In this document: piece by piece, positions 50,405 through 60,159 of the stretch
How the letters are laid out: the number at the start of each line of letters is the position of its first letter
How positions within the stretch are numbered: the first letter of the stretch is position 1
NCBI RefSeq assembly: GCF_029836165.1
Contig: NZ_JAOEBG010000005.1
Location: 248,001 to 312,000, forward strand
Source: Pseudomonas sp. GD04091
Lineage (GTDB): Bacteria; Pseudomonadota; Gammaproteobacteria; Pseudomonadales; Pseudomonadaceae
Reading direction: 5' to 3'
DNA: 64,000 nucleotides
Program-made: the position numbers and the translations under genes
The notes under the pieces: model-generated
Seen by the model: only the letters and a program-made list of their open reading frames with translations
Database searches by the model: none
What the model was told of the DNA's origin: nothing

Positions 50405-52765
50405 ATGCAAAAGACCTCCTGCCATCATGACCAGGATCATTCACATAACTCGCACGCCCACTCCGAGAGCCAGCGCGACCCGGTGTGTGGCATGGAGGTG
50501 AAATCTGATAGCCCATACCGCGAGAGCGTTGAAGGGAAGACCTATCGCTTCTGCAGTGCCAAATGCCTGCAGAAGTTTCAAATTGATCCCCACTCGTACA
50601 TGGGCCACTCGTCTCATGAAGCACATCAGCATACGAGTCACCCTACGATATCGGCACCAGAAGGAGCCGCATATACCTGTCCGATGCATCCAGAGATTCG
50701 CCAACCGACCCCTGGCAACTGCCCGATCTGTGGCATGACGCTGGAGCCTGTCATCCCGGAGCTGGAAGAGGAGGAAAACCCGGAGCTGAAGGACTTCTCT
50801 CGGCGATTCTGGTGGACCCTACCGCTGACCGTCATCGTGACCGTGCTGGCGATGGCTGGCCATTCCTTGCAACTGTTTCATGGCACGACCCAGAACTGGG
50901 TCGAGCTGGCTCTGGCGACGCCCGTGACGCTATGGGGTGGCTGGGTGTTCTTCGCCCGCGGCATTGACTCCATCCGGCACCGCAGCCCCAACATGTGGAC
51001 GCTGATCGGATTGGGAACTGCAGCTGCCTACCTCTACAGCGTGGCCGCTACCTTGGTTCCGCAGTCGTTTCCGGCGGCCTTTGTCCAGGACGGACGTATC
51101 GGCGTCTATTTTGAAGCAGCCGCGGTGATTATCTCACTCACGCTGTTGGGCCAAATGCTCGAACTAAAGGCCCGCTCGCAGACGTCCGCAGCTATCAAAT
51201 CGCTGCTGGGACTGGCACCAAAGACAGCGCGGCGCATCATGCCCGATGGAGTAGAAGAGGACATTCCTCTAACCCATGTCCATCAGGGCGATCATCTGCG
51301 TGTCCGGCCAGGCGAGAAGGTTCCTGTAGATGGCACTGTGCTGGAGGGTGAGAGCGCAGTCGACGAATCGATGCTTACTGGAGAACCGTTACCCGTGACC
51401 AAACGGGCAGGGGATGCCCTTATCGGTGCCACCCTAAACACCCACGGCAGCCTAGTTATGGAGGCGCAGAAAGTCGGTGCCGAAACCATGCTGTCGCAGA
51501 TCGTGCTGATGGTGGCCAAGGCCCAGCGCTCTAAGGCACCCATGCAGCGTATGGCCGATGCCGTTGCGGGGTATTTCGTGGTCGGGGTGATCCTGATCGC
51601 GATTCTGACCTTCTTCGGCTGGGGGCTGTTCGGGCCGGAATCTGGCTGGGTATTTGGCCTGATCAATGCGGTGGCGGTGCTGATCATTGCGTGTCCCTGC
51701 GCCCTGGGTCTGGCAACCCCGATGTCCGTCATGGTTGCGACTGGCAAGGCCGCTAGCAGCGGTGTGTTGTTCCGCGATGCCAGCGCCATCGAAAATCTAT
51801 GCAAGATCGACACGCTCATCGTCGACAAGACCGGAACCCTGACTGAGGGGTGCCCCGTATTCCATAGTGCGGAAGGGACAGGCGGTTACGACTCCAATGA
51901 AGTGCTGCGCCTGGCTGCCAGTCTCGACCAGGGTAGTGAGCACCCGCTGGCTCATGCCATCGTCGATCATGCGCGGGGTCAAGGCATTGCACTGGTCAAG
52001 CCGGACACTTTCGAGTCGGGCTCGGGTATTGGCGTGCGCGGTCAGGTCGATGGCCATCAGCTGCAGCTCGGCAACACCGCACTGATGGACGAGGCGGGCG
52101 TCGATATTACCCCGCTGCGCAATCGCGCCGAGCAACTGCGTCTGGAAGGCATCAGCATCATCTATTTGGCCGTTGATGGTCGCCTGGCGGGACTCCTGGC
52201 CGTTTCCGATCCGATCAAGCCTACTTCTCAACAGGCTGTCTCCAAGCTTCAAAGCGAAGACGTAAAGGTCATCATGGCCACTGGTGATGGCCTCACCACA
52301 GCAAGAGCCGTGGCGAAGCAGCTCGGAATCGAGGAAGTGCATGGTGAGGTCAAACCGCAGGATAAGGAGAAACTGGTCGCCGATTTGCAGGGCTATGGCC
52401 GTCGTGTCGCCATGGCGGGTGACGGCATCAACGATGCGCCCGCCCTGGCCAGGTCTGACGTAGGTATCGCCATGGGCACCGGTACCGATGTGGCGATGAA
52501 CAGCGCCCAAGTGACGCTGGTCAAGGGAGATCTGATGGGCATCCTGCGAGCGCGCACCCTGTCAGTGGCAACCGTGAAAAACATGAGGCAGAACCTCGCC
52601 TTTGCGTTCCTCTACAACGCGATGGGAATCCCGCTAGCAGCGGGGCTGCTGTACCCGCTGACGGGGCATCTTCTGTCGCCCTTGATTGCTGCGCTGGCGA
52701 TGAGTGTCAGCTCGGCGTCGGTGGTCTTCAATGCTCTGAGGTTGAAATCAACGGACATCGGATAG
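50405..52765 (+). CDS. Cu+-translocating P1B-type ATPase with YHS domain
   Basis: A 786-residue copper pump. The His-rich start ([15 protein letters not shown]) leads into a YHS metal-binding domain ([20 protein letters not shown], then [10 protein letters not shown]). A second Cys/Met/His cluster follows ([20 protein letters not shown]). The membrane CPC motif is in [20 protein letters not shown], the phosphorylated Asp in [11 protein letters not shown], and the HP locus in [14 protein letters not shown]. It belongs to the CopF/SilP-like group without a classic HMA domain. It exports cytosolic Cu(I) (or Ag(I)) to the periplasm. The Gabija-like pair now follows it. Confidence 0.92.
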   Translation: MQKTSCHHDQDHSHNSHAHSESQRDPVCGMEVKSDSPYRESVEGKTYRFCSAKCLQKFQIDPHSYMGHSSHEAHQHTSHPTISAPEGAAYTCPMHPEIRQPTPGNCPICGMTLEPVIPELEEEENPELKDFSRRFWWTLPLTVIVTVLAMAGHSLQLFHGTTQNWVELALATPVTLWGGWVFFARGIDSIRHRSPNMWTLIGLGTAAAYLYSVAATLVPQSFPAAFVQDGRIGVYFEAAAVIISLTLLGQMLELKARSQTSAAIKSLLGLAPKTARRIMPDGVEEDIPLTHVHQGDHLRVRPGEKVPVDGTVLEGESAVDESMLTGEPLPVTKRAGDALIGATLNTHGSLVMEAQKVGAETMLSQIVLMVAKAQRSKAPMQRMADAVAGYFVVGVILIAILTFFGWGLFGPESGWVFGLINAVAVLIIACPCALGLATPMSVMVATGKAASSGVLFRDASAIENLCKIDTLIVDKTGTLTEGCPVFHSAEGTGGYDSNEVLRLAASLDQGSEHPLAHAIVDHARGQGIALVKPDTFESGSGIGVRGQVDGHQLQLGNTALMDEAGVDITPLRNRAEQLRLEGISIIYLAVDGRLAGLLAVSDPIKPTSQQAVSKLQSEDVKVIMATGDGLTTARAVAKQLGIEEVHGEVKPQDKEKLVADLQGYGRRVAMAGDGINDAPALARSDVGIAMGTGTDVAMNSAQVTLVKGDLMGILRARTLSVATVKNMRQNLAFAFLYNAMGIPLAAGLLYPLTGHLLSPLIAALAMSVSSASVVFNALRLKSTDIG

Positions 52766-52938
52766 GCTTCCATACCACCGACCAGGTGATTATTCAGAAG
52801 CGCATCTGACCGGAAAATGCCGTACGGTAGTTTCCGGTCCGACCTATCTGTCGCAACACATAGTGACGAGGTGACGTTCGATGGACTGTTGCCGCTGCGG
52901 GTAGGAGACTGGTCGTCGTTAACCCATGAGGACTCTCG

Positions 52939-54666
52939 GTGGCCCGCATTCGCAGACTGATTATCAGCAACTTCCGATCTATCCAGGCGCTCGACTGGGT
53001 GCCGGCCCCAGGAATTAACTGCCTCATAGGTCCTGGCGATAGTGGAAAGTCCAGCATTCTAGATGCGATTGACCTTTGCGTCGGTGCCCGCCGGGGCGGC
53101 ACGTTCGGCGACATGGACTTCTTCGCTCTGAACGTCGAAACACCCATCACCATCAGTGTGACGCTTGGCGATTTGCAGGTATCGCTGATGGATATCGATG
53201 TTTACGGCGAGTTCTTGCGTGGATTCAATCCAGGAACGGGAGAAGTCGAAGACGAACCGCGAGCGGGGCTGGAGACCGTTATCACCTTGCTTCTGCAAGT
53301 TGGTGCCGATTTGGAACCTACCTGGACACTTTTTTCTGAGCGTGCGGAGCAGCAGCAACTCGAACGCACTCTTCCCTGGAAGGAACGAGCGGCACTAGCA
53401 CCCGCCCGTATCGGCAGCTTTGCGAGTTCGAACTTGTCGTGGAGTCGTGGCTCAGTGCTCAATCGACTTACTGACGAGCGTGCAGAGCTAGGTGCCGAAC
53501 TTGCGCGCGCCGCGAGGCAAGCAAGAGCGAACTTTGGCAATCAAGCCGTCGGACATCTAACTCAGACGCTTGAGGTGGTGCAACGCACGGCTCAGCATCT
53601 TGGGGTTTCGGTTGGAGCGATGCCACAAGCACTCCTTGACGCACATTCTGTGTCGATTGGCGAGGGTGCGATCGCGCTGCACAGCGACACAGGCATTCCC
53701 CTTCGCTCCCTTGGCACGGGCTCGTCGCGATTGCTAGTGGCAGGGTTGCAAAGAGCTGCAGCTAGCGCCGCGCCAATTGCTCTTGTCGATGAGGTGGAAT
53801 ATGGGCTTGAACCTCATCGGCTCATGCGATTCCTGGACTCCCTGGGCGCAAAGGACGCTGCCGCTCCGCTGCAGGTCTTCATGACGACTCACTCACCGGT
53901 CGCGCTGCGCGAATTGTCCGGCAGCCAGTTATTCGTTGTTCGGTCTGGGCCTCAACGCCACAGCGTTATGGCGGCAGGGGAGGCCAACGAAGTACAAAGT
54001 ACCCTTCGGAAGGACCCAGAGGCATTCCTCGCCAAATCCATTATCGTTTGCGAGGGTGCCAGCGAGGTTGGCTTCGCGCGTGGCCTTGACCAATGGTGGG
54101 GCAGCCTTGGCGCTACCTCATTCCTGGCTCATGGTGGCGCTTATGTGGACGCCGGCGGGGGAAGTCCCGATAACAGTCTTATCCGCGGAACGGCACTTCA
54201 GAACCTAGGCTATCGCGTGATGGTTTTTGTAGACGCCGACAAACCTTCGACCGCAGGGCTACCTGAAGCATTCTTGGCCGCAGGCGGACAAATTCTGACA
54301 TGGCGACCAGGTCTCACTCTGGAGGACGAGATCTTCCGCCATCTCAGTGACCAAGCACTCGATGCACTTCTGGCGAAAGCCGAAACAATAGTGGGTGCAG
54401 AGCTGATGAATGCGCACATCCAGACGAAGTCCCAAGGACGTATGACACTACATGACATCAAAGCTGAAAGACTTATTCAGGGCTACTTGCCCGCGACGCG
54501 AGAGCTTTTGGGAGCTGCATCTCGTATCCGCAACAGCGGGTGGTTCAAGTCGTTGACAACCTATCAGGAGGTTGCAAGGGACATCGTCGGCCCGTCTCTA
54601 CAGAACGCCGACCAGGGCTTCATGGCAGTCACGAATCAGCTCTGGACGTTTACAAGTGCCCCTTGA
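52939..54666 (+). CDS. gajA: GajA-like OLD-family ATPase/TOPRIM endonuclease
   Basis: A 575-residue protein with the two-part GajA layout. The ATPase half has Walker A GPGDSGKSS (31-39), the signature-like LGTGSSRLLVAGLQRA (~256), Walker B PIALVDEVEYGLEPHR, and the H-loop MTTHSPVALRE. The TOPRIM half begins IIVCEGASEVGFARGLDQWW (~369), with the DxD motif VMVFVDADKPS. The start is GTG 52939 with GAGG upstream. In Gabija, GajA is a DNA endonuclease activated by nucleotide depletion. The helicase partner overlaps its 3' end by 11 bp. Confidence 0.83.
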   Translation: MARIRRLIISNFRSIQALDWVPAPGINCLIGPGDSGKSSILDAIDLCVGARRGGTFGDMDFFALNVETPITISVTLGDLQVSLMDIDVYGEFLRGFNPGTGEVEDEPRAGLETVITLLLQVGADLEPTWTLFSERAEQQQLERTLPWKERAALAPARIGSFASSNLSWSRGSVLNRLTDERAELGAELARAARQARANFGNQAVGHLTQTLEVVQRTAQHLGVSVGAMPQALLDAHSVSIGEGAIALHSDTGIPLRSLGTGSSRLLVAGLQRAAASAAPIALVDEVEYGLEPHRLMRFLDSLGAKDAAAPLQVFMTTHSPVALRELSGSQLFVVRSGPQRHSVMAAGEANEVQSTLRKDPEAFLAKSIIVCEGASEVGFARGLDQWWGSLGATSFLAHGGAYVDAGGGSPDNSLIRGTALQNLGYRVMVFVDADKPSTAGLPEAFLAAGGQILTWRPGLTLEDEIFRHLSDQALDALLAKAETIVGAELMNAHIQTKSQGRMTLHDIKAERLIQGYLPATRELLGAASRIRNSGWFKSLTTYQEVARDIVGPSLQNADQGFMAVTNQLWTFTSAP

Positions 54667-56083
54667 GATCGATCTTTTCGCTATCGAGCGTGGCTCCATA
54701 ACAGCCCCCGCAGGTTGTGGAAAAACGCAATTGATTGCCGAGACGCTCATCGCGCATAGGCAGAGCAAACCCATACTCGTACTAACGCACACGAACGCAG
54801 GCGTTGCGGCCTTACGGGCACGCCTGAGACGAGCCGGCGTTCCTAACTCCGCATATCGAGTCTCCACCATTGATGGATTCTCGATGCGCCTCATCGCTAA
54901 GTTCCCAGCGCGAAGCGGCCATAACCCACAGATCTTACAGCTCCACCAGCCCAACACCGACTACCCTGCAATTCGGCACGCCGCCATGCTGTTACTGCAG
55001 GCAGGCCACCTTGCTCAGCCTCTCCGTGCCACTTACGCGCGCTTGCTTGTCGACGAATACCAGGACTGCAACGTCGTCCAGCACGCCATCGTGTCAGGTT
55101 TGGCCCGGGTGCTACCGACCTGCGTGCTCGGTGACCCAATGCAAGCCATCTTCGACTTTCGTGGCAATCGACTGGTGCATTGGGCGAATGAGGTGCAGCC
55201 CCTGTTCCCCGCGGCAGGAGAGCTGAGGATACCCTGGCGCTGGCGGCTGGCCGGAGCTGAGAACCTTGGGCAGTGGCTACTCGCCATACGGCAGCAACTT
55301 CAAGTTGGCCAGCCGGTGGATCTGCGCACGGCTCCGGCAGAAGTGCGCTGGGTGCAGCTCAACGCCGGGACCGAAGTCCAGCAGCGGCTGGTGGCCGCTA
55401 GAACCGAGTCACCCAACGCTCGGGGCAGCGTCCTCATCATCGGGGACTCCATCAACGTGCAAGGTCGCCATCAGCTCACGAGCCAGACACCCGGCGCCAT
55501 GGCCGTCGAAGCCGTCGACCTAAGGGACCTCGTCAACTTCGCCAGGAACTTTAACCTGCAGGGTGCCAATGCTCTGGCACAACTTGCGGAATTTGCTTCA
55601 AGCGTGATGACGGGGGTAGGTGCAGCAAACCTGCGAACGCGTGTGGAGTCTCTGCGCACAGGACGTGCCCGAACGCCACCGACCCCAGCCGAGGCCGAGG
55701 CCGTCGCATTCGTCGGGGAGCCAACACCGCAGCGAGCACTCCTTGTGCTCAACGCCCTCGCCGAACAGCCGGGGGCACGGGTGTACCGACCGGAAGTTCT
55801 GCACTGCTGCCGGTCCGCTATGCAAGCTGTGGCGGGAGGTACAGCCGACTTTCTGAGTGCAGCCATTCAAGCGCGAGAACGCAATCGACACCTTGCCCGC
55901 CCCATCGCAAGACGCTCGGTAGGCAGCACATTACTTCTCAAGGGGCTCGAGGCGGATGTCTCGGTTGTTCTGCATCCTGAACTTATGACCGCTCAGAATC
56001 TGTATGTCGCCCTTACGAGGGGCGCAAGGCACGTAGTGGTGTGTTCATCGAACCCCATCCTGATGCCTGTGAACAACGGCTGA
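54656..56083 (+). CDS. gajB: GajB-like UvrD/Rep-type helicase
   Basis: About 475 residues from a GTG at 54656; the exact start is uncertain because no ATG or strong ribosome site is present. Walker A is ITAPAGCGKTQLIAE, the DEYQD box RLLVDEYQDCNVV (~135), motif III VLGDPMQAIFDFRG, and the C-terminal LTRGARHVVVC is motif VI. It is shorter than UvrD and lacks the 2B domain, as does GajB. Paired with the OLD-type nuclease it forms a Gabija-like antiviral system. It lies between the copper ATPase and copZ and is unrelated to copper. Confidence 0.8.
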   Translation: MPLEIDLFAIERGSITAPAGCGKTQLIAETLIAHRQSKPILVLTHTNAGVAALRARLRRAGVPNSAYRVSTIDGFSMRLIAKFPARSGHNPQILQLHQPNTDYPAIRHAAMLLLQAGHLAQPLRATYARLLVDEYQDCNVVQHAIVSGLARVLPTCVLGDPMQAIFDFRGNRLVHWANEVQPLFPAAGELRIPWRWRLAGAENLGQWLLAIRQQLQVGQPVDLRTAPAEVRWVQLNAGTEVQQRLVAARTESPNARGSVLIIGDSINVQGRHQLTSQTPGAMAVEAVDLRDLVNFARNFNLQGANALAQLAEFASSVMTGVGAANLRTRVESLRTGRARTPPTPAEAEAVAFVGEPTPQRALLVLNALAEQPGARVYRPEVLHCCRSAMQAVAGGTADFLSAAIQARERNRHLARPIARRSVGSTLLLKGLEADVSVVLHPELMTAQNLYVALTRGARHVVVCSSNPILMPVNNG

Positions 56084-56181
56084 GCCTTACTGTTGCGTTT
56101 GCGCACTTGACCTTGCCATCGTGTCAAGGTCGATGCTGTCTGTGCGGTAACTTGAGCCGCGGACGAAATGAGGTGAGAGAG

Positions 56182-56382
56182 ATGTTCAGCCTGAATGTTT
56201 CGGGTATGGGTTGTGGCAGTTGTGTCAGCAAAATCACGAAGGCCATCCAGACGCTGGATCAGGACGCACGCGTAGAGGTGGATCGGGCAGCCGGCAAGGT
56301 CACTGTAGAGAGCACAGAAAGTGCCGAATCGATCCGCGAGCTGATCCAGGAGCTTGGTTATGCGGCCCAGGTCAGCGCTTGA
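56182..56382 (+). CDS. copZ: copper chaperone, HMA domain
   Basis: A 66-residue single heavy-metal-associated domain. The Cu(I) site is GMGCGSC (residues ~8-14), followed by VSKITKAIQTLDQDARVEVD and the closing ELIQELGYAAQVS, the standard HMA fold. It carries Cu(I) to P-type ATPases or sensors. In the ancestral arrangement it would have followed the pump gene at 50405 directly; the Gabija-like pair now lies between them. Confidence 0.9.
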   Translation: MFSLNVSGMGCGSCVSKITKAIQTLDQDARVEVDRAAGKVTVESTESAESIRELIQELGYAAQVSA

Positions 56383-56401
56383 GCGCTGGCCTGCCGACCG
56401 A

Positions 56402-56716
56402 CTAAATCTCCAGTTCTGAGAGCTCTTTCAGCCCGTGAATACTGGTGACCTCGTTAGTAATACCTTCATCCCCATCTCGGCCGCGAAGCCAGTTTGAGTG
56501 ATCGCCTGGCTCGCGCATTTCCAGCGTGTCATAGGAGTAGCGCTTTCGCTTGAACAGGCTTTTCAATGCGGCGAACTCGTGGCTTTTCTCGTCTTCTATT
56601 CCGACGACTTTTCCTACAAGCGCCTCCCAATGACCGACGCCGTCGGCCAGCATCGCCTGGTAAGTCTCTGGGTCCAGCAAGGCTTGCTGTTTGAAATGAA
56701 TGATGCGGTGTGTCAT
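56402..56716 (-). CDS. hypothetical protein, 104 residues
   Basis: A soluble, charged protein (MTHRIIHFKQQALLDPETYQ, then YSYDTLEMREPGDHSNWLRG). No signal peptide, Cys motif or family was recognised. It is convergent with copZ and upstream of nothing obvious; a 51-bp gap separates it from bufC. Coding is supported by clean composition and a plausible start. Confidence 0.55.
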   Translation of the reverse strand: MTHRIIHFKQQALLDPETYQAMLADGVGHWEALVGKVVGIEDEKSHEFAALKSLFKRKRYSYDTLEMREPGDHSNWLRGRDGDEGITNEVTSIHGLKELSELEI

Positions 56717-56767
56717 AGACGCGCTCGGGAGTGGCCAAAGAGAAGCCGCTAGCCTATAGGTTCCGGG

Positions 56768-57559
56768 TCATTCGTGAATAGTTGCCCTGAGCTTTAGCAA
56801 ACCTTCGTTGACCCACAATTTCAACCAAGTTGCGGCCTGCAGGGGGGCTTGCTCTCCATGTGTTGCGCTCAATGACTCGCAGAGTTCGGCGAACGATCCA
56901 CCCTCGACGAAAAACCGCAATGCTGACGCCTCTTCTGGCTCCAGGCTTCGGTAATGGCATACGAGGTTATGACGCCAGACCAGACAGTCTCGATTCCCGG
57001 CTGGTTGGGTGGCAACGGGAAGCAGATCCCCAGACTTGGCAGCCTTCCACAGCGCCAGGGTGTTGTACTGCAATCGCAGCCATCTGGCAGATGGAGTCAG
57101 GGAAACCCTGAATGAAACCCAGTCTTCAGCCGAAAACTCACTGATGGCCTGCAGTGAAAGCGCTTCGACATCCTGAGCATCGAAAGCCAGTGTAAAAGCC
57201 CACTCCAGCTCCGCGAGTTCGCGCATCGGTGAAAGTTGAGGTTCCGCAATGTAGCTGCGAATGAACTCGGGCAGCTTTTCACCCAGCCAGCGAATGCTGA
57301 AATGCCGCGGTGGCCAGGCGGCGATATAGGCCAGTGCGAGTTGCTCGAACGACTGTTCTCCCAGCCATTGCTGCAGCGCCGGGAAATCCTCGCGCAGCAC
57401 CGCCAGCAGGCGCGAGCGATAGGCGTTATGGTAGATCCGCAGGCCTTCGAGGGCACTCAGCGCAGTGCAACCCCGGACTTGCTCCAAAAGCTCGTTGGAG
57501 GGCAGGGCACCATCTGTCAGGTAAGTTTCAAATGCAGTCTGTAAGGCGCTTAGGCTCAA
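56768..57559 (-). CDS. bufC: BufC/HvfC-like protein (DUF2063)
   Basis: A 263-residue protein of the DUF2063 family. The N-terminal part has ALEGLRIYHNAYRSRLLAVL and REDFPALQQWLG, and the C-terminal part SARWLRLQYNTLALWKAAKS. BufC/HvfC partners bring the peptide precursor to the MNIO enzyme in bufferin biosynthesis. Its ATG overlaps the bufB stop by 4 bp. It is the last gene of the bufA2-bufB-bufC operon. Confidence 0.85.
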   Translation of the reverse strand: MSLSALQTAFETYLTDGALPSNELLEQVRGCTALSALEGLRIYHNAYRSRLLAVLREDFPALQQWLGEQSFEQLALAYIAAWPPRHFSIRWLGEKLPEFIRSYIAEPQLSPMRELAELEWAFTLAFDAQDVEALSLQAISEFSAEDWVSFRVSLTPSARWLRLQYNTLALWKAAKSGDLLPVATQPAGNRDCLVWRHNLVCHYRSLEPEEASALRFFVEGGSFAELCESLSATHGEQAPLQAATWLKLWVNEGLLKLRATIHE

Positions 57560-58392
57560 AGGGTTGCCCTCGATATCACGCCATTGGCGATAGCTCGGGC
57601 ATGCTCCAACTCGGATAACAGATCCTCGAACGGTGGAAAATGATCATCCCGCTCGATCAACGTCGACGTTGGACCCAAGTAGCTCAAAGTCTTGCTGTAG
57701 AGCGCCCAAACCGGGTCAGCGATGGGCTGGTCGTGGGTGTCGATGAGGTATTGCCCGTAATCGCTATGCCCGGCCAGGTGAATTTGACGAATCCGCTCGT
57801 GCGGCAATTCCAAGATGAACTGCCATGGGTCGAAATCCTGATTTCGTGCGCTGACGTAGACGTTGTTCACGTCAAGGAGCAATTCGCAACCGGTCAGGAA
57901 ACTCAGTTCCGAGAGAAACTGCGATTCGCTCATGCTGGACGTCTTCCACTGCACGTAAGAAGAAACGTTCTCCAGCACAATGGGACGTTCCAGAACATCC
58001 TGCACTAGACGCACCCGCGCGGCGACATGCAGCAGGCTTTCTTGGGTAAACGGCAGCGGCAGCAGGTCGTGGAGTTGATGGGCGTTGCCGCGACTCCAGC
58101 ACAAGTGGTCGGAAACCCACTGGGGCTGTACCCGGTCCGCCAGTTGCTTGAGCTGTCGTAGGTAGCCCATGTCCAGGTTATGCGAACCGCCGATCGACAG
58201 CGATACTCCGTGCATCACCAACGGGTATTGCTCGCCAATCGCATCGAGAAAGTAGAGGGCCTTGCCACCGCCCACCAGGTAATTCTCGGAAATGATCTCA
58301 AACCAGTCGACCGCAGGTCGCTGTTCAAGAATCTGCTGGTAATACTCACTGCGAAGGCCAAGACCGAAACCCAGTGTTTTGCGCTTACTCAT
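57556..58392 (-). CDS. bufB: BufB multinuclear non-haem iron oxidase (MNIO, DUF692)
   Basis: A 278-residue TIM-barrel enzyme. GFGLGLRSEYYQQILEQRPA at the start and VDWFEIISENYLVGGGKALY are the MNIO signature. Metal-ligand segments MHGVSLSIGG, VSDHLCWSRGN, LENVSSYVQWK, LLLDVNNVYVSARN and IHLAGHSDYG supply the expected His/Asp/Glu set. MNIOs modify Cys residues of a RiPP precursor (thiooxazole or similar), here BufA2. It lies 44 bp after bufA2. Confidence 0.92.
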   Translation of the reverse strand: MSKRKTLGFGLGLRSEYYQQILEQRPAVDWFEIISENYLVGGGKALYFLDAIGEQYPLVMHGVSLSIGGSHNLDMGYLRQLKQLADRVQPQWVSDHLCWSRGNAHQLHDLLPLPFTQESLLHVAARVRLVQDVLERPIVLENVSSYVQWKTSSMSESQFLSELSFLTGCELLLDVNNVYVSARNQDFDPWQFILELPHERIRQIHLAGHSDYGQYLIDTHDQPIADPVWALYSKTLSYLGPTSTLIERDDHFPPFEDLLSELEHARAIANGVISRATL

Positions 58393-58436
58393 TCAAGACT
58401 CCAGCAGGGGAGTGGCAGGCACTCCCCGCAACGGCA

Positions 58437-58697
58437 TTATTCGCTGGTCTTGCCACCGGCCTCATCGCACTTGGCCTGAGTCATCAGCTTGAAACCCTGG
58501 CCTTTACATTCTCCCTGGCCTTTGCAGGCATTTTTGGCGGTCATGCAGTCGTTCTGGCCCTTGCAACCGTTGACGCCGAAGCACTTCACTTCAGCTGCTT
58601 TGGTGTCCTGGGCGGCCTGGACAGGCAGGGTAGCAAACAGGCTGGCGGCCACGAGAGCCAGAGCGGCACCGGTAGCGACGTTGGATTTATTCGACAT
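58437..58697 (-). CDS. bufA2: BufA2-type bufferin precursor peptide
   Basis: An 86-residue secreted precursor. The signal peptide ends ATLPVQAAQ. The mature part has a Cys-rich core, KCFGVNGCKGQNDCMTAKNA, then CKGQGECKGQGFKLMTQAKC, giving repeated C-K-G-Q units. Bufferins are RiPPs whose Cys are oxidised by BufB to buffer periplasmic copper. It heads the bufA2-bufB-bufC operon. A cop box at 58868 lies about 170 bp upstream, which fits copper induction. Confidence 0.9.
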   Translation of the reverse strand: MSNKSNVATGAALALVAASLFATLPVQAAQDTKAAEVKCFGVNGCKGQNDCMTAKNACKGQGECKGQGFKLMTQAKCDEAGGKTSE

Positions 58698-58867
58698 AGT
58701 GACAATCTCTCTTAATTGTTGGTGGTCTTATCCGCGGGTGCGAATGACCCTGAGTAGCTTAGGCATCGCTGCCGAGCATGCCCTCTCAAGAAATTCGCAA
58801 GGCTTTATGAGGGCATGAAAGACAGTACCGAGCCTTCTGGATGGGCTACAAGAAAGAAATAGCAACC

Positions 58868-58881
58868 TGACAGAACTGTAA
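58868..58881. promoter_or_regulatory. cop box 4, ahead of the IS insertion
   Basis: TGACAGAACTGTAA fits TGAC-N6-GTAA. CTGACA follows after 16 bp (58898-58903), exactly as at cop box 1. The IS5-type element begins 11 bp later. It belongs to the ptrA-like gene at 60160, and may also serve bufA2 on the other strand. Confidence 0.75.
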
Positions 58882-58914
58882 TGTTCGGCTCAGGTTGCTG
58901 ACAGGCCCTCTTAG

Positions 58915-60082
58915 GGATGCTCCGATCAACTTGTCGTGCAGCCGCGGCAAGTTGCAATTTTCCAGGCACCTACAGCGTCATTGGACGAAAAGTGACCGAA
59001 AAATCATGTACGGAGAGCTTTTTCGACCGGTTCTCCGTGTTAAACGCGAACCTCACCCATACCCATGAGCTGTTTTCGAACCCTCCACAGGTTTGCCAGG
59101 GCGAACAGCGTGGTCAACTGAGCCGTGTTTTTCATCAGCCCACGAAAACGTACTTTCACGTAACCAAACTGCCGCTTGATCACGCGAAACGGATGCTCGA
59201 CCTTGGCCCGTGTCTGAGCCTTGCAGAACTCGATCTTGCGCTTGGCTTTGTACAGTACGCTGCGCTGGTTCAGCTTGGAATAGGTGCTGCGACGCGCTGC
59301 AATCTGCCAGATCACCCCCCGATTTTCATGCTCTTCGCGCCTTTCGACACCGGTGTAACCGGCATCTGCATACACGGCGTTTTCTTCGCCATGCAGCAGT
59401 TCAGCCACCTGCGTGACATCGGCCACATTGGCAGCGGTGCCATGGACGTGATGCACCAGGCCGGACTCGACATCGGCACCGATGTGCGCCTTCATCCCGA
59501 AGAAATACTGACCGCCTTTCTTGGTCTGGTGCATCTCGGGATCACGCTTGCCTTCTTTATTTTTGGTCGAGCTGGGGGCATGAATAATGGTGGCATCGAC
59601 GATGGTGCCTTGGCGCAGCGACAGGCCTTTTTCCTGCAGATAACCATTGATGACCGCAAGGATTGCCGGTGCGAGCTGATGCTTCTCCAGCAAGTGCCGG
59701 AAGTTCATGATCGTGGTGTCTTCGGGGATTGGCGCGCTCAGCGTCAGGAGTGCGAACTGGCGCATGGGCGTGATTTCGTAGAGCGCTTCTTCCATGGCCG
59801 GGTCGCTCAGGGAGAACCAGTTCTGCAACAGATGGATGCGCAGCATGGTTTCCAGAGGATAGGGTTTGCTACCGCCGCCGGCCTTGGGGTAGAACGGTTC
59901 GATCAGCTCCAGCAGGCCTGCCCAGGGCACCACCTGATCCATTTCGGCGAGGAAGCGCTCTCGGCGGGTTTGCTTGCGCTTGCCGGCGTACTCAAAGTCG
60001 GAAAAGCTCATCTGGCTCATGGGCGGCTCGGATCAGGTGTTGCGGGGATTCTCGCATAACTGAAGGCTTGTTCGGAGATTCC
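58915..60082 (-). mobile_element. IS5-family insertion sequence with TTAG target duplication
   Basis: 1168 bp bounded by GGATGCTCCGATCAA on the left and the inverse of GGAATCTCCGAACAA on the right (12 of 15 matches). TTAG occurs on both sides (58911-58914 and 60083-60086), fitting the YTAR target duplication of IS5. One transposase gene fills it. The element looks intact and recent. Confidence 0.88.
59040..60020 (-). CDS. IS5-family transposase
   Basis: A 326-residue DDE transposase. The N-terminus MSQMSFSDFEYAGKRKQTRR is shared by many IS5-group elements of pseudomonads. The first catalytic Asp is in GTIVDATIIHAPSSTKNK, the second in VYADAGYTGVE, and the Glu in FCKAQTRAKVEHPFRVIKRQ (Y-x2-R-x3-E-like). 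It is full length with no frameshift. It fills the IS at 58915-60082. Confidence 0.93.
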   Translation of the reverse strand: MSQMSFSDFEYAGKRKQTRRERFLAEMDQVVPWAGLLELIEPFYPKAGGGSKPYPLETMLRIHLLQNWFSLSDPAMEEALYEITPMRQFALLTLSAPIPEDTTIMNFRHLLEKHQLAPAILAVINGYLQEKGLSLRQGTIVDATIIHAPSSTKNKEGKRDPEMHQTKKGGQYFFGMKAHIGADVESGLVHHVHGTAANVADVTQVAELLHGEENAVYADAGYTGVERREEHENRGVIWQIAARRSTYSKLNQRSVLYKAKRKIEFCKAQTRAKVEHPFRVIKRQFGYVKVRFRGLMKNTAQLTTLFALANLWRVRKQLMGMGEVRV

Positions 60083-60159
60083 TTAGTTAACGTGACATCG
60101 AGCCTAAAGCTCGGCCTCTGCAGTTGCAGGGACCACTTAACTTACGAGGAATACCCAAA

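Noticed and set aside
52794..53153. A 119-codon - strand frame over the start of gajA
   Set aside because: Antisense to the Walker A region of a clear gene and lacking any recognised motif.
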